From a virus, in the IMG/VR virus record IMGVR_UViG_3300036781_000090, positions 1 to 63,203 of that record: a stretch of DNA of 63,203 bases; one strand, 5' to 3'. How positions within the stretch are numbered: the first letter of the stretch is position 1; each line of letters begins with the position of its first letter. A program made the position numbers and the translations under genes. Shown here one piece after another: positions 47,937 to 57,557 of the stretch. The notes below the pieces were generated by a model. It was given only the letters and a program-made list of their open reading frames with translations. It was not told the DNA's origin and made no database searches.

Positions 47937-50321
47937 ATGGCCTCCCACGCTATTGATTTTGACTCGGCACCTTCGGTTAACCCGACTGGTGGTTCTACAC
48001 CCGCAATGCGGATCGACGCTAATGCAGATCAGTTCGGTGGCGCTATCGCCCGTTCGCTTGGTAGTGTTGGACAGGGCCTAGAGAAAGCAGGGCAGGTTGG
48101 TTTCGATCTTGTCCAGCAACAGTCCATTTATGACTCTAAAACTCATGCCGCTGAATTGCATTCTTGGCAATCCGATCAGGTAACGGATGCGCAAGAACAG
48201 TTTTTGCAGTTGCGCGGTAAGGCCGCTCTTGAGGCGTTGCCTGATTTTAAAAAGAAAATATACGACATAAATTCACAGACAAGAAGTCAGGCTGGAAACC
48301 AGTTTACTTCGCAAATCGTGGATGCTGAAGGACGCAGGCTTACGGATACCGCTTATGCGGGTGCAGCAAGACATGCCGCTTCCCAGCGTTCTACGTGGGA
48401 AGCCACGACTGCCGCAAACTCCTCCGAAAGTTACGGCGATAGTGCCCACCTTGCGGCGGTTCAGTCTCCTGCTCAGAACGTGGCTGACGATCCTATCGTT
48501 AGCGACCGTCTGTTCAAATCAGATCAAGAGCGCCGAAACTTCTTCTCGTCTCAAGGGTATGATGGTGATGCCCTTGAACAGCAAGTCTCAAAGAATCGCG
48601 GTAAGAACGTCAATCAGATTGTTACGTCTTTAACTTCGGACGGCTCTCAGTCTGGCCTAAAGCGGGCGATTGATTTTTTCCATAACCAATATGACCAAAT
48701 CGATCCAGCAACTCGGGTAACGATTGAGAATAAGTTAAAGACACAATCGGCAAGCTATGACGGACGGACTGCTGCGGATACCTTCATGGGTCGTGCCCAG
48801 AATGTTCCTGCTGGTTATATTAATAGGACGTTCCAGATTGAGTCTGGCGGTAATGCGGCTGCGACTACTGGTAAATATAAAGGTCTGGGACAATTTAGCC
48901 CAGAGATGGAGGCGCGCTACGGTATTAACGATACGAACCGCGCTGACCCCAATGCGCAGTCGCGTGCCCTTTCCTTGGAAAATCAGGACAACCACGACGC
49001 TTTAACCAAGGCATTAGGTCACGAGCCCACTCCCGCAGATTATTATCTTGCCCATCAGCAAGGTATTGGCGGGGCTGTGGCTCATCTTTCCCAGCCTGAC
49101 TTACCGGCATGGAAGAACATGGCGTCTACCCTTGAAGGCCGGAGCAAAGGCGATGGCTGGGCTAAGCAGGCTATCTGGGGGAACCTAACTCCTCAGATGA
49201 AAGAGCAGTTTCCGGGTGGCGTCGATACCGTAACCAGCGGTGACTTTGCGCGAATGTGGGCGCAACGATTTAATAACCAGCCTATTCAGGCAAACGGAAT
49301 TGGCCCTGACGGGAATCCGGTTACAAAGTTCAGTGGTGCTCAGGTTTTAACGACCGAGAGCAAGGCTTCAGTTCTGACGCAAATTCAGAACGATCCCTAT
49401 TTAATAGACCATCCGCAAGCTATGAAAGCGGCGATTGAACACGCCAACAAGGTATTTGAGGCACAGAATGCCACTTATATAGATCAAGAACGGATGATTA
49501 AGGTTCAGAATGAGCAACGCAAAGTAGTCTCAGACGATACGGAAAATACCTACCTGAAAGACATATACAGCCCGCAGCCAAAGGCTAGCGTGACTTCAAT
49601 CGTTAATGATGATCGCCTTTCGCCCGAGGCGAAGAGACGTCTTATAAATATTGCTGGCGATCCTGGTCAAAAGGATTCCAAGACTTACGGCGCTGGCTTT
49701 GAACAAGCCTTTGCTGATATTCATGCGCCTCCGGGAAACCCTGACAGGATCACGGACCCTAATCAGTTGTATAATCGGCTTGGGCGAAACGCTGATCCGG
49801 CGAAGCAATTGACTATGGCTGGCGTTGAAAAGTTGCGTGAGGAAATTGAGCGGAGAAAGTCGCCTGAAGGCACTGCCGAATCTGAAATGAAAAAACAGTT
49901 TCTATCGAATGCCAAGGGGCAGATAAGCGGTTCGAATGAAGGGCTTCATATCAAAGACCCGAAGGGGGACGAACTTTACCTTAAGTTCTTGGCTCAGGCT
50001 TGGCCTTCCTATGATAAAGGCCGGAAGGACGGGAAAAGCCCTGAACAGCTTTTGAACCCTGACAGCGCAGATTATGTTGGTAAAATCATCCCGACATTCA
50101 AGCGCCCCATGAACCAATGGTTTTCGGATGTTATTCAGGATCAGCCGACAGTAGCACCCGGTGCGGGATTTGATGTGAAGTCTATCAAGACCCTTGATGA
50201 TGCGGTGAAAGCCTACCGTGGTGGTAAAATCACGAAACCGCAAGCCGAAGAATTGGCTATTCAAAATGGCTGGGCGCAACGTCGAGCGCAGGCTGCTCCG
50301 CTTATTCCGATGAGCCAATAA
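47937..50321 (+). CDS. Ejection protein with lytic transglycosylase domain
   Basis: 794 residues. FQIESGGNAAATTG...GLGQFSPEMEARYG (catalytic Glu at about residue 302) is a lysozyme-like/SLT fold that cuts peptidoglycan during DNA entry. The flanking helical regions (Gln/Ala-rich, SQAGNQFTSQI and KSPEQLLNP) are typical gp15-type tube proteins. The domain lies in the middle rather than at an end. Overlaps the next gene by one base (TAATG). Confidence 0.85.
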   Translation: MASHAIDFDSAPSVNPTGGSTPAMRIDANADQFGGAIARSLGSVGQGLEKAGQVGFDLVQQQSIYDSKTHAAELHSWQSDQVTDAQEQFLQLRGKAALEALPDFKKKIYDINSQTRSQAGNQFTSQIVDAEGRRLTDTAYAGAARHAASQRSTWEATTAANSSESYGDSAHLAAVQSPAQNVADDPIVSDRLFKSDQERRNFFSSQGYDGDALEQQVSKNRGKNVNQIVTSLTSDGSQSGLKRAIDFFHNQYDQIDPATRVTIENKLKTQSASYDGRTAADTFMGRAQNVPAGYINRTFQIESGGNAAATTGKYKGLGQFSPEMEARYGINDTNRADPNAQSRALSLENQDNHDALTKALGHEPTPADYYLAHQQGIGGAVAHLSQPDLPAWKNMASTLEGRSKGDGWAKQAIWGNLTPQMKEQFPGGVDTVTSGDFARMWAQRFNNQPIQANGIGPDGNPVTKFSGAQVLTTESKASVLTQIQNDPYLIDHPQAMKAAIEHANKVFEAQNATYIDQERMIKVQNEQRKVVSDDTENTYLKDIYSPQPKASVTSIVNDDRLSPEAKRRLINIAGDPGQKDSKTYGAGFEQAFADIHAPPGNPDRITDPNQLYNRLGRNADPAKQLTMAGVEKLREEIERRKSPEGTAESEMKKQFLSNAKGQISGSNEGLHIKDPKGDELYLKFLAQAWPSYDKGRKDGKSPEQLLNPDSADYVGKIIPTFKRPMNQWFSDVIQDQPTVAPGAGFDVKSIKTLDDAVKAYRGGKITKPQAEELAIQNGWAQRRAQAAPLIPMSQ

Positions 50322-53300
50322 TGGCCGATCCGCTTCCCGATGTAGATAGCTTATTTCCGTCTCAAAAACCGGATGTGGATACATTATTTCCGGCTAGCGT
50401 GGAGCGAGAGAGAACCCGCGCGTCTCTCGGTACATCTCCTGTCCAAGACCTTATTTTTGGCAATGCCGATGTAAGTCCTGTGGCTCGTATCATGAACCAT
50501 TTCGGACAAGGTTTTAAGCATGGATGGGGCGCTGAGCCGCTCGGTCTTTCAAATGAAAGTAACGAATACCTAAAGAAGAGCGGGGTGTTTAACGATTACG
50601 TCAGTGGGCACACATCGCTAGTTAAATCTGCGAACGAGGCTCTTATTCGTCCGGCTGCGGCTGGGCTGGATGCAGCTTGGCGTGGGACAATGGGGGCTTT
50701 TTCTGGCGCTCAAGAAGCGGTTGCTGCGACTGGTAAAGACATAGAAGACGCGAGCGGAGAAGGCACAAAGGTTCAGGTCGGAGATTTTACCGCCACGCGC
50801 GCCCCTATAGCTAAACAGATTGGCCTGAGCAGATTAGCTAGAGATGTAGCCGCATTACCTGAAGCTTTCCAAGGCTCTCCACACCCTACGGGTATTCCCG
50901 TAGTAAACTTGGATAAGGCCCGTTCGTTGGGCGTTATTGGTGAAGGCGAAGCTGGTTGGAAAGGCACTAAGGATATAACTCCAGAGCCTTCGGTCATTCC
51001 ACAGGCCGAAGCCGCAAAGGCTGAACGACCGGTAGAGAATACGCCTGTTACTGGCGAACCAGCGCCAACAGTTCCTGAAGTATCTCCGCAAGATGTGCAT
51101 TCGGTTGCTCGCACAATCGATCCTGCGACATTCACAAAATATGATGATTTGCAAAACCGGCAGCAAGTATTCCGGCGCTGGATGAATGAACTTGGCGAAG
51201 AACGAGAGAAACAGGCCGACGCCACCGCCCCCAATCGACAGGAAATTGCAGATACTATTGCAAAGATAAACGATCCAGACACCACCCCGCGTTTGAAGAA
51301 AAAGTATCAAACACGACTGGAGGATATGTCTGAGGAATACAACAAACATATGGACGATGCGCTATCCAAGGATACGCCGGATATGGCGCTTATCCGTAAG
51401 CGTTTGCAAGAAAATGACTATGCAATGCGTGATCTCGCTCCGAGCGTAGGAAAGGCATATCAAGAGGCGCGTACTCGGGTTCCTGAAACTATTCCTGAAC
51501 GCACGGTTGCGGAAGAGACTAGGACGATTGAGCCAGAAGCCACCGCAGAAAATTTCGCCCCTCCTCAGCCTGAACAGGTTACAGCAGAAGCCCCTGCGGA
51601 ACAGGCTAAGCCTGCACTTAAGCCTGTCGCGTCAGATGTTGCTGACAAACTTATCGCCGCTGGTCGCCCCGCCGAAGAAGCGCAAGCCGCCGCTCAGATT
51701 GTTTCAGAATACTGGAAGACTCGGGCCGAACGGTTCAAGGGAACCAAGGGCACCGCAGAAGAAATGTACCATGCCGAGTCGCCGTCTATTGTCGCTGGAA
51801 AGGGCGTAGAGCCTTCAGAAGGGACCAATAATAAACTTGCGGTTCCTGCGTCTTCGGCTGAATCTATTCAAGAAAAGACAGCCCAAACAGCTTGGGATGA
51901 ATTTATTGATGCGAGGCAGGGCAAAATAAGAAATACCCAAATTGCTACTGGGTTTAATGATTTTAGAACTCGCAGCGGAGCATCAAAGTTACGCGGTAGA
52001 TCATCCCAGAATTGGGTAGATGGCAATGTCGTTGATGTCGGATTTGTAAAGAATCTAGTTGTCGCTGGCAAAAACGAGGATGGTTCTTTCCGGCTATTGG
52101 CAAAGCCAAACGATGTTGGGGAAAGCCAACTTTATTCCTTTAAACAGCATGAAGGTCTTAGCAAGGATGGTAAAGTAAATTTTCTTGATTCTGTAAAGAA
52201 CATTGCGCCACAAGTTGAAGAAGAATTAGCTCAAGGTCGTCAAGGACGAATCCGTATTCGAGAGGATGGTCAGAATACCATCACACTCATGAAGAACGCG
52301 GATGCCTCAACCTTCATCCACGAAACCGGCCATGATTGGCTGGAACGTCTCATGAAGGATGGTAGGGATGATCTAGCTCCGACTGATCTCAAGGCGGATG
52401 TTGATGCAGTTAAAAAGTGGCTTGGTGTCACTGAGGATAAAATAAAGACCAGTCAGCACGAAAAATTTGCCCGTGGGTTTGAACGGTATCTCATGGAAGG
52501 AACAGCCCCATCCAAGGGATTGGCCAATGTCTTTGCCCAGTTCAAGGAATGGCTCACCAAGATTTATGAAACGGTAACTCGTTTAAAGTCGCCAATAACT
52601 GACGATATTCGGGATGTTTTCGACCGTCTGCTTTCCAGCAAGCCAGAGAAGACAGTTATCGCTCCAGAGGCAGAGTTGCGTAAGAACTTTGCCGATAAAC
52701 ATGAAGCTTTGGTCGATGCTGCAAAACCAGAGGAAGCACATAGCGCTGCGGAAACCGTACAGGCAGAGCGCGATAGAGCCGCTTTAAAGCTAAGTCCAGA
52801 GGATCAAAATGCCAGACTTGAAGGAATTGCAGAGCAAGCACCACGACGCGAGCCGCGAGGCGAGGAACTTGACAGTGATGGCAATGCGCCCGGACAACAG
52901 CCAGCAGACGGTGGAGTTAATAATGCACCTAGCGAGGTCAGCCCGCGCGGAGGCAAAGCTGAGAAAGAGAGCGCTGGATCACGGGAAGTAGAATCGCCAC
53001 ACGACCCACTTCCGGAACCGGAAACTCGCCTAATTGACAAGGCGGGTAATATCCGTCTGGATAATCTCAATCTACCTGAAGATGTTGCTACCGTATTGAG
53101 AGAGGCGGCGGATCGCAATGAAAATTTCATGGCCGCTCGCCGTGGCGTTATGTCTGACGCCCAAGCATTGGATTTAGCCGATGCTTTGGGTATGGATGCC
53201 TCTAATCTCAATATGCGGAAGATTGGCGAGGCGTTTAATGCAGAGGAAATCCTTGCCGCTCGTAAGTTGTTGATACAGTCGGCGCAGACTGTTCGTGACT

Positions 53301-55300
53301 CGATGGCTAAAGCTGCGTCTGGAACTGATGCAGATGTTATGGCCTATGGTGAGGCCAAATCTCGCCACCAGATGATTCAAGAACAGGTGGCTGGAATTAC
53401 TGCCGAAGCTGGCCGAGCTTTACGGGCATTTCGCTCCTTAGACGGAATGAAAGAAGCTCAAGAGCTAGGGGCTCTCCTTGAGCAATCCACAGGCAAAACT
53501 CTTTACCAGCTTCGCCGCGAAGCACAGCTTGGCATGGAGTTGGATACTCCTCAGAAGATTTCCAAGTTTGTTAACGATAGCAAGAGAGCTACGTTCAAAG
53601 ATATGGTTATGGAGTTCTGGATCAACGCTTTGTTGTCCGGTCCCATGACGCATGTAAAGAACATGATCGGCAACTTTGTTGTTGCTCTTAACAGCGTTGC
53701 AGAGACGGCTGGCGCTGCTGGCGTTGGTAAAATCAGACAAGTCATTGCTGGAGGTGAGGAAGGGGTAACAATTGGAGAGGCCAAGGCGCGGGCCTTTGGC
53801 CTTATGCAGGGCGCTCAGGATGGCATTATAGCTGCTAAAAATGCCTTCAAAAATGAGGAATCATTCACAACTGCTCAGACGATTGAACAGCGTAAGTTTC
53901 AGTCTATCCCGAGCTACAAAGTAAACCTATTTGGTAATGAGGTTGAAATTGGCGGAAAGCAGGTGCGCCTTCCAGGCCGGTTGCTGACGGCAGAAGACGA
54001 GTTTTTTAAGGCCATTGCCTCACGTCAGGAATTGAATGTTATCGCCTATCGAGAGGCGTCAAAGCTTGGTCTAGAGGGTGATGCATTTGCTGCAAAGGTT
54101 GCGGATATAGTTACAAATCCGACCGATGAGCAAATGCTCGCGGCAAAGAAAAATGCTGAGTATCAGACTTTTACTAAGGCTTTAGGGCCCGCTGGTCGAG
54201 CCGCCCAGAATTGGACAAATTCTCACGTTTTTTTCAAGTTCATAGTACCGTTTCTTAGGACGCCTATTAATCTTTTGAAATATGCCGGGGAGCGCTCCCC
54301 TTTCGGTTTACTTTCGGAGAAAGTCAGAGACAACATCTCTGGCAAGAACGGCGTGGTTGCTAAGGACACGCAAATAGCCCGATTGGCTATGGGGACCATG
54401 CTGACGGTGGCTATAGGTAAACTAGTTGCCGAAGGCATGGTTACGGGCGGCGGCCCCTCCGATCCAAAGCAAAGGGCTGCCCTTATGCTGACCGGCTGGC
54501 GACCGTACAGCATAAAGATTGGAGATATGTACCACAGCTATGACTGGGCTGACCCGTTTTCTACTAACATGGGTATTTCGGCTGATTTGATGGAAGCTTA
54601 CAAAGTTGCCGGAGAGGATGATGCGGAACTGAGCAAAATCGGTTCTGGCCTGCTTGCGTCGATTTCCAAGAATATCATGGGGAAAGCCTCTCTTCGCGGC
54701 GCGTCTGACATAATTCAGGCCGTTACAGACCCAGATAGATACGGTCCAAAGTACGTGCAAAATCTTGCTGGAACGGTCGTTCCATCGGTTGTGGCACAGA
54801 CCGCTAGAGCAATGGACCCAGTTCAGCGAGAAACGCGAACAGCCCTTGATTCCATCATTTCTAGGCTTCCATTTCTTCGCGAGAGGCTATTTCCCAAAAG
54901 GGATATCTGGGGTGAACCTATTGTGAGCGAAGGCAGCCTTGGTCCAGATATGATTAGCCCTATTCGCATAAGTACATTTAATAATGATCCGGTAAATAAA
55001 GCTCTTGTAGATTTACGAGTGGGGCCGTCAAAACTTGACCGTAAAATAAGAGGCGTTGATCTGACCGATCAACAGTACGATGACTTTTCTAGGGTGGCTG
55101 GGCGTATGGCAAAAATGCGGCTAAATGCCATCGTTGGTCAGCCCGGATTTGATAACGCTCCAGACAATATTCAGAAAAACTTAATCGAGACGACCATTAA
55201 AACGGCTCGGGAAACTGCTAGAACCATGATTATGATGCAAAACCCTAGCATTGTTAAAGATGCTATGGATGCAAAACTTGAGAAAATCCGGGGGAATTGA
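50321..55300 (+). CDS. Giant ejection protein with HExxH metalloprotease motif
   Basis: 1659 residues. It begins with two copies of DVD(S/T)LFP, continues as a Pro/Glu-rich linker to about 620, then has STFIHETGHDWLERL with HETGH at 667-671, a zincin-type protease motif. A second disordered stretch is followed by a long helical region (950-1650) with hydrophobic LSGPMTHVKNMIGNFVVALNS, as in gp16-like proteins that cross the cytoplasmic membrane. It probably forms the inner part of the ejection channel; the protease could process virion or host proteins. Confidence 0.8.
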   Translation: MADPLPDVDSLFPSQKPDVDTLFPASVERERTRASLGTSPVQDLIFGNADVSPVARIMNHFGQGFKHGWGAEPLGLSNESNEYLKKSGVFNDYVSGHTSLVKSANEALIRPAAAGLDAAWRGTMGAFSGAQEAVAATGKDIEDASGEGTKVQVGDFTATRAPIAKQIGLSRLARDVAALPEAFQGSPHPTGIPVVNLDKARSLGVIGEGEAGWKGTKDITPEPSVIPQAEAAKAERPVENTPVTGEPAPTVPEVSPQDVHSVARTIDPATFTKYDDLQNRQQVFRRWMNELGEEREKQADATAPNRQEIADTIAKINDPDTTPRLKKKYQTRLEDMSEEYNKHMDDALSKDTPDMALIRKRLQENDYAMRDLAPSVGKAYQEARTRVPETIPERTVAEETRTIEPEATAENFAPPQPEQVTAEAPAEQAKPALKPVASDVADKLIAAGRPAEEAQAAAQIVSEYWKTRAERFKGTKGTAEEMYHAESPSIVAGKGVEPSEGTNNKLAVPASSAESIQEKTAQTAWDEFIDARQGKIRNTQIATGFNDFRTRSGASKLRGRSSQNWVDGNVVDVGFVKNLVVAGKNEDGSFRLLAKPNDVGESQLYSFKQHEGLSKDGKVNFLDSVKNIAPQVEEELAQGRQGRIRIREDGQNTITLMKNADASTFIHETGHDWLERLMKDGRDDLAPTDLKADVDAVKKWLGVTEDKIKTSQHEKFARGFERYLMEGTAPSKGLANVFAQFKEWLTKIYETVTRLKSPITDDIRDVFDRLLSSKPEKTVIAPEAELRKNFADKHEALVDAAKPEEAHSAAETVQAERDRAALKLSPEDQNARLEGIAEQAPRREPRGEELDSDGNAPGQQPADGGVNNAPSEVSPRGGKAEKESAGSREVESPHDPLPEPETRLIDKAGNIRLDNLNLPEDVATVLREAADRNENFMAARRGVMSDAQALDLADALGMDASNLNMRKIGEAFNAEEILAARKLLIQSAQTVRDSMAKAASGTDADVMAYGEAKSRHQMIQEQVAGITAEAGRALRAFRSLDGMKEAQELGALLEQSTGKTLYQLRREAQLGMELDTPQKISKFVNDSKRATFKDMVMEFWINALLSGPMTHVKNMIGNFVVALNSVAETAGAAGVGKIRQVIAGGEEGVTIGEAKARAFGLMQGAQDGIIAAKNAFKNEESFTTAQTIEQRKFQSIPSYKVNLFGNEVEIGGKQVRLPGRLLTAEDEFFKAIASRQELNVIAYREASKLGLEGDAFAAKVADIVTNPTDEQMLAAKKNAEYQTFTKALGPAGRAAQNWTNSHVFFKFIVPFLRTPINLLKYAGERSPFGLLSEKVRDNISGKNGVVAKDTQIARLAMGTMLTVAIGKLVAEGMVTGGGPSDPKQRAALMLTGWRPYSIKIGDMYHSYDWADPFSTNMGISADLMEAYKVAGEDDAELSKIGSGLLASISKNIMGKASLRGASDIIQAVTDPDRYGPKYVQNLAGTVVPSVVAQTARAMDPVQRETRTALDSIISRLPFLRERLFPKRDIWGEPIVSEGSLGPDMISPIRISTFNNDPVNKALVDLRVGPSKLDRKIRGVDLTDQQYDDFSRVAGRMAKMRLNAIVGQPGFDNAPDNIQKNLIETTIKTARETARTMIMMQNPSIVKDAMDAKLEKIRGN

Positions 55301-55455
55301 TGGAGCCAAATCCTCCAAAACAGGCCAAATTTCCCGGACGAGCCAATAAGGCCAAAGACACGGCCACGCTGCGTCGTCCGAACGAAGAACTACATTTAGC
55401 AAAACCTCAGTTGCGTCCTGCCAAGGGTAGTAATTCCGAAAAATCTGAGGTATAG
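55300..55455 (+). CDS. 51-residue basic Pro-rich protein
   Basis: Starts in the ATG that shares one base with the previous stop. MEPNPPKQAKFPGRANKAKD, basic and disordered. Too short for most gene callers. Function unknown. Confidence 0.5.
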   Translation: MEPNPPKQAKFPGRANKAKDTATLRRPNEELHLAKPQLRPAKGSNSEKSEV

Positions 55456-55507
55456 GGAATAAAGCCGCTGCGGCAACGGCGGGGTCATGGCCCAAGCGGG
55501 GTCGTTA

Positions 55508-57190
55508 ATGAAGCGGGTTCTTGGCTGCCTGATTTTGATGATTGCGCTGGCTATGCCTGCGCATGGGACCGTCAATAATTCTGCGAACAAAACTACCGTT
55601 CCGGGCACCAGTATTGCCACTCAGTTCTCGTTCAATTTTATTGGCGTAGCTTCGGCTTATGTCAAAGTTCTGCTCACCGACAGTTCAGGCACCCAGACCT
55701 TACTCACGCAGGGCAACGGGGCCACGCAGTACCAGATTGTTCTGAACCAGCCCGTACAAGGGGCTATTTGGGGCATCGGCGGAACGGTTACTTACAACCC
55801 CTCTGGAACGCCAATTCCGGTTGGCTCAACACTCACCATCTATCGCGTTCTCCCACTTACGCAGGCGATAAACCTTCAAAATCTCTCGTCCATTGCGGTC
55901 TTAGGTAAAGGGTCCGAAACCGGCCTCGATACTGGAGTTATGCAGGGCCAGCAGATCAATGAGCAGATTTCCCGCGCTATCGTTGCGAACATAGCCAACT
56001 CGGCCCCGCCGCTTCCTCTTCCACCTGCGGCACAGATCGCCAATCAGGGAATTTGCGCGGACGGTACAGGGCTTAATCTAGTCGGCTGCGCTGTTCCTTC
56101 GTCTGGCGTTATTTCCACGGCTATGCAGCCCGTGGTGGATGCTGCCACGCTTGCTCTAGGTCGTCAGGCTTTCGGTCTTGGTGATATGGCCACCCACGGG
56201 ATTGGGTCTGGCCTTCAAGACGATGGTGGACTGTGCGGTTCGCCTAGCTGTGTGCGGGTAAATACTTCATCTCCTACGCAGGTTTCATCCAATCAATCTG
56301 TTGATTCGACTTTCAATCTCCAAAATTACATCACGACTGGCCCACTTACTTTCACACTACCGCGCGCCAATACGTTGTGGTCCGGTTTTGGCTTCTACGT
56401 TGCTAATCTTCCAACCGGCGGAACAGACACATTCGCCATTGATTCCAACGATAAATTTGTCGGCCTGTCGTCTGGTGTATCTCTCCAAATACCTACGGGC
56501 GCTACGGTATTTATTTATACCGACGCTGCGACAGCAGGAACTTGGTATGTAATGAATCTCGGCTTCTCGCCAGCCACAAGTTCAGTAACCCAAATTATAA
56601 CTCCTGGAAGCTCTTCATACAGCACGCCAACGAACTCAACAAAGATCGTTATCAAAGGTTGCGCTGGTGCTGGTGGTGGTGGTGGCTCGGGAAATCCTGG
56701 TGTAAGCGGGGGAGCAGGTGGCACCACTATATTTGGAAGTGTCCAGGTAGGCGGTGGCGCTGGCGGCCCCGGAAACACTAGCACTAGTGGTGGCCCTGGA
56801 GGCACGGGTGGAACGGGCGGAACAGGAACAGCGTCTATTCGCCATGCAGGCTCCAATGGCAGCGGCGGCGGCGGCGCTGCTGGACAGCAGGTCGGCAGCG
56901 GCGGCCACGGAGGCTCATCACCATTTGGTGGACAGGGTGGTGGCGGCCAAAACGGAATTGGCGGAACGGCTGGCAAAAGTTGTTCTGGCGGTGGCGGTGC
57001 AGGTTCTTCTGGTGCTGCGCTCGCCGCTGGCGGCGGTGGCGGTTCGGGAGAGTATTTTGAACTTGTCATTTATAACCCTGCTTCCAGTTATTCATACACT
57101 GTTGGATCAGGTGGTTCGGCAGGAACAGGCACTCTTGCTGGCGGGGCTGGCGGTCCAGGCGAGTTAGATATCGAAGCATTCTCTAACTGA
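55508..57190 (+). CDS. Tail fibre with signal peptide and glycine-rich tip
   Basis: 561 residues from ATG 55508 (an in-frame ATG at 55487 adds seven residues ahead of the signal peptide). Signal peptide MKRVLGCLILMIALAMPAHG; then a T7-type fibre N-terminal domain (GTSIATQFSFNFIGV...GTPIPVGSTLTIYRVLPLTQ, about 35-125) that attaches to the tail. The C-terminal 170 residues are Gly-rich (GGAGG, GGPGGTGGTGG, SGGGGAG), as in polyglycine-sandwich receptor-binding adhesins. It is probably the main host-recognition fibre. Confidence 0.85.
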   Translation: MKRVLGCLILMIALAMPAHGTVNNSANKTTVPGTSIATQFSFNFIGVASAYVKVLLTDSSGTQTLLTQGNGATQYQIVLNQPVQGAIWGIGGTVTYNPSGTPIPVGSTLTIYRVLPLTQAINLQNLSSIAVLGKGSETGLDTGVMQGQQINEQISRAIVANIANSAPPLPLPPAAQIANQGICADGTGLNLVGCAVPSSGVISTAMQPVVDAATLALGRQAFGLGDMATHGIGSGLQDDGGLCGSPSCVRVNTSSPTQVSSNQSVDSTFNLQNYITTGPLTFTLPRANTLWSGFGFYVANLPTGGTDTFAIDSNDKFVGLSSGVSLQIPTGATVFIYTDAATAGTWYVMNLGFSPATSSVTQIITPGSSSYSTPTNSTKIVIKGCAGAGGGGGSGNPGVSGGAGGTTIFGSVQVGGGAGGPGNTSTSGGPGGTGGTGGTGTASIRHAGSNGSGGGGAAGQQVGSGGHGGSSPFGGQGGGGQNGIGGTAGKSCSGGGGAGSSGAALAAGGGGGSGEYFELVIYNPASSYSYTVGSGGSAGTGTLAGGAGGPGELDIEAFSN

Positions 57191-57200
57191 GAAAATATTC

Positions 57201-57557
57201 ATGACTAACGCAAATATCGGTGCTCTTCTACTTAACCAACAAAACGCAATATCTCCTCCAATTAATGGAGGTACAGTTGGCGTTTCTCTGGGAACCGGTT
57301 CTACTCAAATTCTTCCGCAAAACACCCAAGTTCAGAAGGTTACATTCCATAATCCAGGCACGGTATCCGTTTATGTGTGTCAAGCAGAGGATGCTAATGG
57401 CAATGCTTTAACTGCCGGGCCAAACCCGGGTAATTTCCAGATTTTCCCCGGGGGCCTTCTGATTTTTACGGGTAACGGCGCAGGCGCAGCCTGGTTAGGG
57501 GCCGCAGCATCAGGAAGCGATAACCCATTCACTATGGCAGTGAGTCAGACACAGTGA
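57201..57557 (+). CDS. Fibre-associated beta protein
   Basis: 118 residues. Contains KVTFHNPGTVSVYVCQAEDANGNALTAG (about 49-76) and FQIFPGGLLIFTG, a small jelly-roll-like fold seen in phage structural cap proteins. It lies between two fibre genes and overlaps the second (GTGA). Confidence 0.65.
   Translation: MTNANIGALLLNQQNAISPPINGGTVGVSLGTGSTQILPQNTQVQKVTFHNPGTVSVYVCQAEDANGNALTAGPNPGNFQIFPGGLLIFTGNGAGAAWLGAAASGSDNPFTMAVSQTQ

Noticed and set aside
56515-57069. Pro-rich 184-codon minus-strand frame
   Set aside because: It is the complement of the Gly-rich fibre tip (Gly codons read as Pro on the other strand).
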